The notes under the pieces: model-generated
Told to the model about the DNA's origin: nothing
Seen by the model: only the letters and a program-made list of their open reading frames with translations
Database searches by the model: none
Made by a program: the position numbers and the translations under genes
Shown: positions 37,024 through 47,429 of the stretch, in pieces
How the letters are laid out: every line of letters begins with the position of its first letter
Numbering within the stretch: position 1 is the stretch's first letter
Assembly: GCA_950295325.1 (NCBI GenBank)
Contig: OX485803.1
Location: 60,837,554 to 60,901,553, forward strand
From: Polytrichum commune
Lineage: Eukaryota; Streptophyta; Polytrichopsida; Polytrichales; Polytrichaceae
Reading direction: 5' to 3'
Length of the DNA: 64,000 nucleotides

Positions 37024-37219
37024 GGCTGGGGCGAACCAACATGTACACTAGTTCCTTGGAGGCAAGGGTTTAGGCAGATTTGGGCGAACCAACCATTATA
37101 CTCGTTCCTTGTTGGATGTTTAAACCCTTGTCTCCAAAGAACCAGTGTACAGGTTGGTTCGTCCCAGCCGGTTTAGGCATCCAACAAGGAACGAGTGTAT
37201 GGGTTGTTTCACCCAAATC
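37024..37219 (+). mobile_element. Hairpin MITE (Mutator-like) interrupted by a second copy of itself
   Basis: The outer copy starts GGCTGGGGCGAACCAACATG (37024) and ends TTTCACCCAAATC (37219). Its flanks CCATGAACCT (37014-37023) and CCATGAGCCT (37220-37229) match at 9 of 10 positions. It is split at GGTTTAGGCA, which is repeated exactly on both sides of the inner copy. Confidence 0.9.
37077..37169 (-). mobile_element. Hairpin MITE (Mutator-like), inner copy
   Basis: 93 bp, from GATTTGGGCGAACCAACC to GGTTGGTTCGTCCCAGCC, in reverse orientation to the copy that hosts it. Flanked by perfect 10-bp duplications GGTTTAGGCA (37067-37076 and 37170-37179). Confidence 0.9.
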
Positions 37220-37350
37220 CCATGAGCCTCTAGAATGCATAAAGGTTACTTTCATCGATCCAATCTTACCTAGGTTAATTACATCTAGCAACTATAGAGG
37301 TAGATTCACAGGGCAAACACATCACAAAAAAGAATGGCCTAACCCCCTAA

Positions 37351-37761
37351 GAGCGTCCCCACCAGACCGGGCATGGGACATGCCAACGCCAAAAATGGGG
37401 AATCTCGGGTTCTTAGGTGGCGCTACCGGCATAAATTGAGCCCCACCAATGTCTAGTCCCCCATAATTTAGAACCAGCCTGGGTATAGTAAAGACCTTCC
37501 CCCGCCATAAATGGTTCATATAACGGCCCGCCAAGAGATTACTTTAATATCAGATACTCCGATATCCTACTTTATCCCATGTCAGATTATAAGTGTCATC
37601 GTCTTATTGATTGCTTCCTAATTATACCGGGGGTATGCCTAGGCTTTGGTGGGCTTTGACTCAAGATGAGCTGCCCCGCCCAAGATGGAGGCTAGGGCTC
37701 CCCAAAGGTATAAAATATTATATACTCTATTTGGCGTGTACCCGATCTGGTGGGGATGCTC
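37351..37761. mobile_element. PIF/Harbinger-like MITE, copy D10
   Basis: Ends GAGCGTCCCCACCAGACCGG and the reverse complement of GAGCATCCCCACCAGATCGG, flanked by TAA (37348-37350 and 37762-37764). 411 bp, non-coding. Confidence 0.85.
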
Positions 37762-37764
37762 TAA

Positions 37765-38553
37765 ATGAATTATGTAGACCATGTAAGAAATTTTTTTTAA
37801 ATTTTTTTTTTCCTCACATTTGCGGAGCTGTCAAAAATTCGATGAACTTTTTCCAGGTTTCTGGAAAGTTGTTACAAAAACGAACTTGTTGGAAGTGTCG
37901 CTCCCAAACACACACGTACCTCTAACCCGTTCTCATATATAGATAGATAGATAGATAGAAACTCCGGTCCTCTTTCGAGGCCGGCGTGAATAAAGTGTCT
38001 GTTCGTCTTGGCAATGAACCAGTGCCCTTCTCATATATATATATACCGTCAACAACAAAACAACTACTTCATCTGGCTCCGAGCACAGATGCCATGAGGC
38101 CTGCTGGCTGTGGGAGGCATAAAAGTGACTTGAATCGAAACGTGCGGCAACACAAAAGTCCACAAAACTTGCACCAAAAGCGGAATCTTGGATGCATGTT
38201 TCGTGCATGCGGCTCAAAGGGATATATGTGGGTCGCCTTTGTGCTAAAAGGGCGTGATCGAGGCCGGCTCAGGATTATATATATATGCCCGTCAACCCAC
38301 ATATATATACCCTTCCCATGTCGTAACTCTTTGGATAACTCTTAACTTACTTACAGTCTACAGTCTACAGTAGGAGGAGGAGGAGTAGAAGAAGTAATAG
38401 TAGTAGTAGTAGTAGTAGTAGTACATTCCTTCAAAGCTCCTGCCTGCCACAGCCCTGCGTGCAAGTGTGAGATACTTGGATGCCAGTCGAGAATCGAAAG
38501 GACCACATCTAAGGTGTGTGTGTGTGCGAGTTATTCACTTCCTTTTTCATGCT
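37765..38553. other. Intergenic, microsatellite-rich, no gene
   Basis: Holds (GATA)n at 37939-37958, several AT runs and (TAG)n at 38395-38423. ORFs here are low-complexity shadows. Confidence 0.5.
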
Positions 38554-38561
38554 CTCCAACT

Positions 38562-38758
38562 CAGTGTCCGGGGGAGATTCTTGGGCCTCATCGGTCGATC
38601 GTTTTTGAACCGGTTACGTGTTGACATCTTTCGGGGTTCCTTTATTTGGTTTGGGTAATATTCTATAAATTCCTCTAAAAAGATCAGTGATTTTCCTTGA
38701 AGTCTTGAACTTTCAACCGGTTCATCTGTAACTAGCAACCGGTTCTCCCCATTCATTG
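38562..38758 (+). mobile_element. hAT-like element, family A, copy A8
   Basis: 197 bp from CAGTGTCCGGGGGAGATTCT to GGTTCTCCCCATTCATTG, flanked by CTCCAACT (38554-38561) and CTCTAACT (38759-38766), 7 of 8 identical. It carries an exact AACCGGTT and several close forms. Confidence 0.85.
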
Positions 38759-39170
38759 CTCTAACTTCTGCCAATCAGATTTACGCAATGGAACTTGTGT
38801 TGCATTTGCCAATTTGTGATGAAGCATTGGTGAAAATTGGGTCGAAAATCAGACTTCCCTTGATTTAGTTATGATTATTGAGGGTGCATGTGTGTTGATT
38901 TTTTAATTGAATACCTAGCGTCCTCCACACCCCCCCCCCCAACCACTTGTGTTGACTCTTGTGTAGAGAATACAAGGAATTTTATTTATTTTATTTTATT
39001 TTGAGCACATAGTCCATCCAATATGTTTTGAACACATGTCATGTTGGGTTCCGTTCTTAGATCTAACCTCTAAACACACACCACCCAAAATATAGGTGTC
39101 CAATTAGGATAAATAATTGAAAAAGGTCCGCGTATTTTGCATTCTTTGAACACATGAAAGTGGGGAACCC

Positions 39171-39390
39171 GGGAGGGAGGAAATTATTGCATATGAATGG
39201 ACCTCTCATCCATCCAACATAAAAACTATAAATTTGTGGTCGATTTGTTTTAAATGACTTAAACTAGACTAATTCATGGTCTTTAAAGCTTTTAAAAGCT
39301 TAAAAGAATAACCTCCAGGTTTCATACTATTTCAAGGCTTTTATGTTGGATGAATGAGAGGTACTCTCATATGCAATAATTCCCTCTATG
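39171..39390 (+). mobile_element. Inverted-repeat MITE, family E, copy E4
   Basis: GGGAGGGAGGAAATTATTGC and CCTCTCATCCATCCAACATA at the left pair with TATGTTGGATGAATGAGAGG and TGCAATAATTCCCTC at the right. About 220 bp, well preserved arms. The flanks 38759-39170 (C run at 38930-38940) and 39391-40018 hold no recognisable gene. Confidence 0.75.
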
Positions 39391-40020
39391 AAATGTGGGA
39401 TCTAGGATACACATTTCTTGCCACATGGATTAGGAGGTTCCATACGCTTTGTTTTTAAAATACGTGCATGTACCTATTGCAACAATCCACAATGAGCATA
39501 TGCAACTTTGATATATCTCACTCATATAACATTGCTCAAAACAAGTCGCATTTACAATCCCTTGAACAAGCCCTCGTAAAGGATTGATGTTCCTACAAGG
39601 AACATCAACGTCATGCAAACAAATGGGAGGATGCATAAAACAATGCTAAGCTCCAACTTCCACTTACCCTAGGCATGAGAACAATTGGGCCGAGGGCTTG
39701 GAATAAAGTTGTTGTTATTCTCAAAACAACAACTTTAGTCTTAATGGTTGTGGCAAGGTTCTCATGGAACATGACATTTTCTTTTTTTATTGGAATGGGT
39801 GGGGAGACAAGAAGCTTAGTAATGTTATGCACCAACTATGATAATGCACATTCTTTTTATTCAGTTTAAGGTATGTGATGCTTTGTGGTCACTCCTCTTA
39901 ATTGCACAAATATATGGTAGACAAACCCATTTCCAATAACCACCCCAATCTTAATACATAAGCCGTGAAGTTTCACAAATGTAGCCGTCATTCTCTAATT
40001 TAGAATGTCGGAAAGAAGTA

Positions 40021-40261
40021 CACTAAATAGGATATTTAGTGTTTGATTATATTTAATGTTGCTACTTAGTGTTTGAGTTTACATTAAATGTTACTTTCAT
40101 AGGGTTGTTGCTATTTAGTGTATGCGTTCATATTTACTGTATCAAACACTAAATATCCTATTTCGTGTATGCGTTCGTATTTAGTGTATCAAACACTACA
40201 TATCCTATTTAGTGTATGCGTTCATATTTAGTGTATCAAACACTAAATATCCTATTTAATG
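40021..40261. mobile_element. TA-flanked MITE with three internal 47-bp tandem repeats
   Basis: Ends CACTAAATAGGATATTTAGT and the reverse complement of CATTAAATAGGATATTTAGT, flanked by TA (40019-40020 and 40262-40263). Three units of exactly 47 bp start at 40118, 40165 and 40212, each with GTGTATGCGTTC followed by TATTTAGTGTATC. Every unit contains the palindrome of the terminus, so the interior is made of amplified end sequence. Confidence 0.8.
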
Positions 40262-40263
40262 TA

Positions 40264-42115
40264 GTGATCATGTGAAAGAGGAGTTATAGCCCTTCAAGAA
40301 TTCAACGTAATGGAAAAACTAAGTTGAAAGGACATGGGTTTGGGTTCCTTGAAAAGGGCATTAGTTGCACTCACGTTTTCGTCTACCATTATCAAAAGTA
40401 GGTCAATCTATACTGTGCATATGGATTCGGAGAGAATCTTGCCTTTGAAAATGTACTAAGTTGTGATTTTTTTTGGTAAATGTCATGATATGAATCTCCA
40501 AGTATGTAAAAAATCACTCCATTTTCACACATGTACCACACTTATGCAAAATTGCTTGAGGCATCTATAACCAATAAAATAAGAGAGTTTACATCTGTTT
40601 AGGAGTGATAGCAAGGAGCAACGGATTCTAAGGAGAATGCCATTGTTTTTTAAATTTTCATGAATATGAAAATTGCTGCAATTTTTGAAGCGTTAAAGTT
40701 TACTAGAACACAGTCAATCTATAGGTTAACTCATAACCGCTCATCTAAATGCTAATTCTTGGCTACAACCATTGTCAAATGATCAAGCCACCAACACACA
40801 AGGTCAAGACATCCATATAAGATCTCAACCATATCAGCACTACAAGTGCCCTAGTGAGCCGTTAACTGGACTTCGGAATGCCTCCAACTTAAGTAAGTAG
40901 CATATGCCAAGTTCACAAGTGAGGAAAGGACAACAAAAAGACACGTGTCAGGATGAGTTCGAATTATGTGCACAAAATGTAGACGCCATTCCAAGCTCAG
41001 TAGCTAACGCAATTAAGAGGGCCTATGTGATCACTTCAAGAGAATAGAATCAACACTTTGACCTGTTACAAATCTTTAGAGATCTACATTGCCCACATTT
41101 CTGAAGATATATTTAAATTGCAAAGAGCATCCAGTTTTCAAATGTGAATGTCAGAATTGATTGTCTCGTTACTACACTACATACTATTTCCTCATAGCCC
41201 ACAGTAATGACCAAAAAACTACTACATGATTATGACTCACTTCTTGTAGATTCAAGGTAATTGTCAAATCACGTAATTTATCTGAAATATTATGATGTGT
41301 TCCAAAAATAAACTAATTCCCTGTAACATGTTGGTTGTGGGAAAGCCTTAATATACATACATCTGGAAGACTCAAAACCCGCAACTCCTGAATAGCCCAA
41401 CACTCTCCACAATTACACCACAGAACCAAATTGAAGCTAAAGACTACATAGACAATGCAACTGGTCAAATCAACAGTGTCCATCTGGAATCCGGTTGTGC
41501 AAAAATAAAGGATTACACCAACAAATGCGTAATTAGTTCCCTGGTCATGCTCCTGAGAGGTTTGATAGTATTCTCCTGTGCTGGTGATGTAAGATTGATG
41601 ATCACTGTGAAAAAGAGTAATGTACCGATAAACCTAGCAACTAGTGAGCGCCTCTCCAAACCAGAATCCCTACAGATATCAAAAAAGTATGTAAATACAT
41701 ACAACTAAGTCATAAATTTCAACTAGAGCTTTTGTGGTGGGGGTGCCACACCAATAGACCCTACCTTATAATACAATTTACCGCACAAAATTGTCACCTG
41801 TGTCTTGACTAATCAGGTTACTTCTACATGACTGCCATTTGCTGCAGTTGAGAAGTCTGTAGGAGGGCCAATACTGCAAAACAAATTCACAATATAAAAT
41901 CAATCCTCCAAAGAAGCCATATAAACCTTTACCGAGGTTGAGACGCAAGAAAAGAGAGGAAATGACATGACTACTTCCAGATGGCGACAAACAAAACAAT
42001 TTTTTTGCTGCAACAGGCTAAAATTCAAGACACAGCTTTTAGGTAAGGTAGGAAAAATTACCTCCTATGCACCCCTCAACAGGTGGTCTCTAATATTGGA
42101 GCCAAAAACCAGTTG
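40264..42115. other. Intergenic and probable 3' flank of the TIFY8-like gene
   Basis: 40935-41075 is a partial family L copy. From about 41.4 kb the sequence is the 3' side of the - strand gene. Short - strand ORFs at 41513-41704 and 41778-41999 may be 3' UTR but carry no domain. Confidence 0.4.
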
Positions 42116-45100
42116 TTATGTATGGCGACTACCCGTACCAGTTGCAATACCATTTTGATTTTGAGATAGCCCCCACAGCAATTTTTGCACCTTCTCTTTC
42201 TCAATCTCTGCAGCTGACAAGGAACTATGATGACTCAAAGAGTTTGTAGCCTTTGAAGTGGGTCGACGTGAGTAGGAAGTCGACCATGACCTCCCATTTG
42301 ATCCTGCTAACTCGAGAATTTTATCTGCCTGTTGTCACATACACACAAGAAACCAACAATCAACTTCATGGTAAAAGTTGTAACAGACATATAATGTAAA
42401 ACAAAGTTGTAAAATGTACATGCAAAGTTATAAGCTAACCTTATCAGGAGGAATGTCGTCATACACATGGGTTTGCCCTCCGTAAAAGATGGTCAGCGGT
42501 CTACAAGCTGGGACAACTTCATGACTGCACAAGATGAATCAAAAACATTTAGACCTGTTACAAGCTGCAAGGGCAATCTCTGATTTAAATAGAGGCACAG
42601 TCATGTCCATGGATAATCAGATGCAAGTATAGCAAATAAGTAAATCCTATACTATTCTAAATTTTGGAATCATTTCTTCCACCAGAGAGCGCAGGACCTA
42701 AGCAATAAATATTATGCCTAGTAATAGGACATCTTTAACCCTAAACCTGCCAATCCTGGACAACAGGTAAAGACAAAGACAGAATAAACTATAGTCATCC
42801 TTAAAGTTTCTCAAAAATGCATGTTTTGGCAGGGACTTTCACCCCATTTTTGACAATTTATAAAGTTCAAAAACTGTGGAAGTGGTGTCGTAACCCCCAG
42901 TTTTGGTGAATTGAACAGGAGGTGTTTGACTTTGACCAAGGAGACAGTTATACAAAATTGAATTCCTTGTCAAACTTTCGAGAGCACCATTTTAGGCGCC
43001 TTCAAAAGTTTGATATGAGATTCATTTTTACATAGCCGTCCTTTGGCCAAACTCATACGCCGCCTCCTTCAGTTCACCAAAATTAGGGTTCCAACACCAC
43101 TTGCACATTTCTTAGAACATTAGAAATTGTCAAAAGTGGGGTGACACTCCCTGCCAAGTCATGCGTTTTTGAGAAACTTTAAGGATATCTCTAAAGACAG
43201 AATAATCTCTGCCATCAATGGTTTTATTGGTTAGAATCAAAAATACCTTGAAAGTGGCATGGATTCAGTGCCCGCATTCCTTGAGCCCATTTTTGGCGGA
43301 CGCGCACTAAAAGGAGAGTCATCACTTGAGCCAGCAGGAGTTGCTGCATTGCTTGGATCGTGTAAAAGCCCGGTTAAAAGTGAACCTTTCAATCCCGTTC
43401 TCGAACCTTCATCAGCTGCGGGTTGAGCCACTTGAGGACTGATCGAAGTTATATTTTCACAGTACAAATTACTCGGGGCCCTTTCCGCCTTTTCTGATCT
43501 CTCAGCACAGGCACCCAGGTGGCTAAGTCCTCGGGTCGAAATAATCCCCACATTGTTGCCACTTTGGAATGGTGGCCTCACCAGTTCTAATATCCTAGAG
43601 TGTGTTTCTGTCGTTTCATTTTTCGAACTTTGAGACAGCCATGCAGGGCATTTATTTGCGGTGCGTGGAGGTTGCATGGAAAGATGAAGACCGTCATTAT
43701 TAGTGCTTGGTGCCCGTTGCTCAACGGCATCAACTTTCATCTTGTCATGCCTTATATACTCGTGCCGAGCTACCTGTAATTTCAAGCACACATGTGTCAA
43801 AAACAGACAAATTCTGCCACTTCTTTGAACCAGCACCAAGCTCATATAAGATTATTGAACACATTTTAGCTCTCCACCCACTTCTCCAAGGACACTAAAC
43901 ACACAATGAACACGAGATGATTAGCAAATCCAAAACAAGGCTGTAGCAAATTGCCTCATAATTTTCAAAGCTTGCATAAATTAATCTGAATCATTATCAA
44001 AGAAAAGATTCTCCCTTTTTTTTTAAAGATCATATAGGTCCCCCCAATTATACAGTTGACTAGTGAACCTAGTATAGTTCACAGAATTTAGGCACATAGT
44101 CTCAACACATGATGTCTTTCTGGTGTCCTTTCTTCAATCCATACCTCACCACACACCACTCAAATAGATGTCCAAATATGACAAATAACCAATTTGGACC
44201 CACTTGCCTTAGCAAGCTTAGACTAGTATAAGCAGAGCTTACATATATAATGAGTAAGGAAGAAAACTATTACATTAAAATCTGCCTAAACTGCAAGTTT
44301 TCATAAACAGAAGTATGTCACATACCTTTGGCAGGCGTGGACTGTCTGCAACCTCCACAAGACGTTGCTGCAATGAATCCATGGTGGTAGGAGACCTCCA
44401 TCTCTTTTCGACTTTCTGTTGGCTATTTTCCACTTCCAGCTTGTAAAATGCACTACTCGTGCGGTGGTGATGCTGAATAGCACCTGCTTGAGCCTGCTGC
44501 AGGGCAACTGCATACAAAATGATTCAAGTTACAAATTTTCCAAGGGGACTCTTAGGCTGTCTGCAGAAATTTCTATGAAGGTCAGGAGCTAAAGACCTTC
44601 ACAAGATAGTGTAAATGAATCACATTCCACAATGGACATCAATAGAGTTATCCATTAACTGAATGGGACTTTTTGTCGGGAGGTCGTCCCCTATTATTTT
44701 CCATTGGTTGCTTTGCATACAAAATGAATGATTTATTTCCACTTGTAGTGCATGCTCTGAGGTAGTGTTTGAACTTGCATGAATAGCTACCCATTTTGGT
44801 TCATTGAGGGCCAAACTCATTTTAGCACCTCTCGGCATGCCAAATATTGTTTGTTCAAACATCCACGCTACTACCTCGAAGCATGCACCGAAAACTTACC
44901 AAACATGAAAGGTGTTTTATGCAAAACAACAGACTCCCGACGAAAACTCATGTTGAGTTAGAAAATAACTCAACTGTCGTCTTTTACTTTCGCCAATAAG
45001 AGGACCACAAGAAACCACCGAAATCACAGAGTCAATACATAGTGGAGTGGGTCTTCTTTCTTTCTAAACCAGGAAGATACACGACAATGTGGACAAGTAA

Positions 45101-45402
45101 CATGGAACACTGAATGTGATGGATTTATTACCTGAACCAGGATCAGAGGAACTCGAAAGAGCTAGACTGAAAGAAGGCGCCACAAGACGCGAACTGGAAC
45201 CATTTTTGAAGCAACTGCTGGTTCCCCACGACATTCGAGTGTCTACTGTTCCCTCGTCTCCTTCGGAATCCAACTCAAAGCTGCTCCTCATACTCGAACG
45301 CATTTCAGAAGCCGCAAATTCTACTTGCTTGACCTTACTATTATTTTCCATGTGGCCTAAACCCAAAAAGTCCCGAAACACAGGTTGATTGCTCTCCGCC
45401 AT
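42116..45402 (-). CDS. TIFY-domain protein, TIFY8-like, complete, five coding exons
   Basis: Coding exons are 45402-45132, 44507-44326, 43773-43247, 42524-42440 and 42328-42116. All introns are GT-AG and phases match at every junction. The total is 1278 nt, 425 residues plus TAA. The N-terminus reads MAESNQPVFRDFLGLG. Exon 2 is rich in glutamine and charged residues, and exon 3 is a long Ser/Pro/Thr-rich, probably disordered stretch. Exon 4 gives LTIFYGGQTHVYDDIPPDK (TIFY motif) and exon 5 ADKILELAGSNGRSWSTSYS, then KVQKLLWGLSQNQNG near the end. No Jas or CCT motif follows, so it is TIFY8-like rather than JAZ or PPD. The family member in Arabidopsis binds NINJA and thereby TOPLESS, acting as a nuclear transcription repressor adaptor; that role is inferred here. 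The start at 45402 (GTCATGGCG) is preferred to an ATG at 45414 for its better context. It is the paralogue of the gene at 218-998. Confidence 0.92.
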
Positions 45403-45472
45403 GACTAACGTCATATTCAGCCCACAGAGAAGTACACAGAGCTCAACGCACTGAGACGCTGGCAGCTATCAT

Positions 45473-46748
45473 CTGCCAAACAAGCCAAAAGAGGAACTGT
45501 CAAGCTTACAAAAATCCAAAACAAAAACCACCCATTACACACTAACTGCCAACGAAAATGCAGGATGATATATTTCTTAATTAGATTGGACAGGACATCA
45601 TATTACACAACAACAAAACCAAGCCATACATGTAGGGGTGTAACAACAAACTTTAAAGACACAGATTTCAGCAGCGTAGCTGCCTTGGGCTCTATTCAGT
45701 TGCAAAATAAAAGCGCTTCTTAAAGTAAGCCTAGATACATATAAAATTTTGGATTCATCCGCGCACACTCTTAGTTTCAACAGAAATGCTTTAAAGGTGT
45801 ACTTTATGTAGGGCACAGCGTGAGGTGATATGGGTTAGTGTTAGTTATGTGTTCTGACTGCAAAAACAGTTTGAAACCTGCAAGGCAGGAACAGATAGAG
45901 TGACAAACTTACTACCAATGAACCCGCAAGGTTATGCCTTGTTAAAGATATCTGTGAAAGGGGGGGATAGATACAATTTACCCTCAAAAGTGTTACATTG
46001 TCAGTTCCTTCTGCTCCTAACTATGTGCTCTGTCTCGTGCACGAGTTTTCAAACTGGGTTTCATCTCAGTACAGATTGGAAAAATAGGCAAGAGACGAAG
46101 AAGAAGACAGCGTGAGTACAGAACGATTAATGTGAGAAAAAAGAGGAGGACCAATGAACGTGAAAGACAGAGTATAGCAATTCTATAAGCCATCCAACCA
46201 TTGAGCTATGGAGGCTTGAGAGCAAGCAAGCACCATGAAGCAGAAGATTGTTTTCTTTAGAATAAGGTCTGCTTTCAAGCTACAAGTGGCAACATTTTGG
46301 GTAGAGACACTCAAAGTTGCAGGGGGGGAGGTAAGGTAGGCATATAAATACCTACAAGTGGCCCAATGTGAATGAAATTGAGGAAACCTCTAATTTGGAA
46401 TACAAACTCCAGGCAAGGGGGAGCTATAGAAGAGCAGAGGAGGGAAGCAAGAGACATCATCTTCTCCTCCTTCTTTCCTCCCTCTCCACTCTGCAGCTTG
46501 CTCACAAGTCCTCCCCCCCATAGCTCATGGTGGGGTGACACTTCCTGCCATACAAGCTCCTCTACACTTATAGAATTATTACAGACAGACACACGCGCGC
46601 ACACACACGCAGAGACAGAAATTGAGACGTGTCGCCCTTAAGCATTGCCAACCCAAATATTCTGGAGGATCGATCCCTCAAGTCGACTAACCAGGACAAC
46701 ACATGACGCAATGTTGGCCAACAGGGTTAACTCTCTCCACCACCACCA

Positions 46749-46795
<47 letters not shown>

Positions 46796-47071
46796 AATCG
46801 CAGGTTTGTCACCATAGGACATCACAAATTGTTCACACAAAAGGCATGAGCAAGGCTAATGTTAGCCCATATAAACGATCGATCAGCCTGCAACCTCTGC
46901 CATTGACAAAACACTAGAACCCACGTAACCCAGTTGCAGCAATAGAGCCATAATCCCACCAACTTAACAAGCAGCGGATCCATCGATCAAGGAGTAGCGG
47001 CTGGGTTTGACGTGATGGAAGCTTCAAGGCGGGGCAAGGCAACATGGGAGCAGCAGCGGGAGCGTACTTAC
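45473..47071 (-). other. Probable 5' UTR intron of the TIFY8-like gene
   Basis: On the - strand a strong donor, ACAAG|GTAAGTAC, sits at 47072/47071, and a good acceptor (TTTGGCAG) ends at 45473, 71 nt before the start codon. Together they suggest a non-coding first exon ending at 47072 and a 1.6-kb leader intron. The intron holds a 41-nt (CT)n tract at 46752-46792 and a GT/CA-rich stretch near 46589-46612. The small ORFs in it have no domains. This is inference from splice signals only. Confidence 0.5.
46752..46792. repeat. (CT)n microsatellite in the TIFY8-like leader region
   Basis: About 20 uninterrupted CT dinucleotides. GA/CT tracts are common in plant 5' UTRs and promoters and can act as GAGA-like elements, but nothing here shows function. 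Confidence 0.9.
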
Positions 47072-47429
47072 CTTGTGGCAATGGCTATGGCGACGGGGGC
47101 AGAAATTGAGGTCAGGTATTAGCTTGGCCGCTGCAGGTGGTGAGTCCTTGTTCGGACTCTCCTAAGATGATGTTGTTGTTGTGTCTCTCTGCTGCTGCTG
47201 CTGCTTCCTTACAACTTCTCCTTCTCCCGGGTGCGCCGAGCTGTAAGGAAGGCAGGAAGGCAGGAGCGAGCGAGCAGATCCTGGGCATCCGAATGCGTAG
47301 GGGGCAGTTACCCTTGAAAAGATTGAAAGAAAGTACTTACTTACTCATGACTCCGGGGCTCTACATACTTTACCTATGCATCAGCCGCTTTCTGTGGCGA
47401 CTCCAGGCAGCTCATCCTCACTCATGAGC

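Noticed and set aside
40118-40258. Short regularly spaced repeats resembling a CRISPR array
   Set aside because: The 47-bp units are contiguous with no spacers and lie in a plant MITE.
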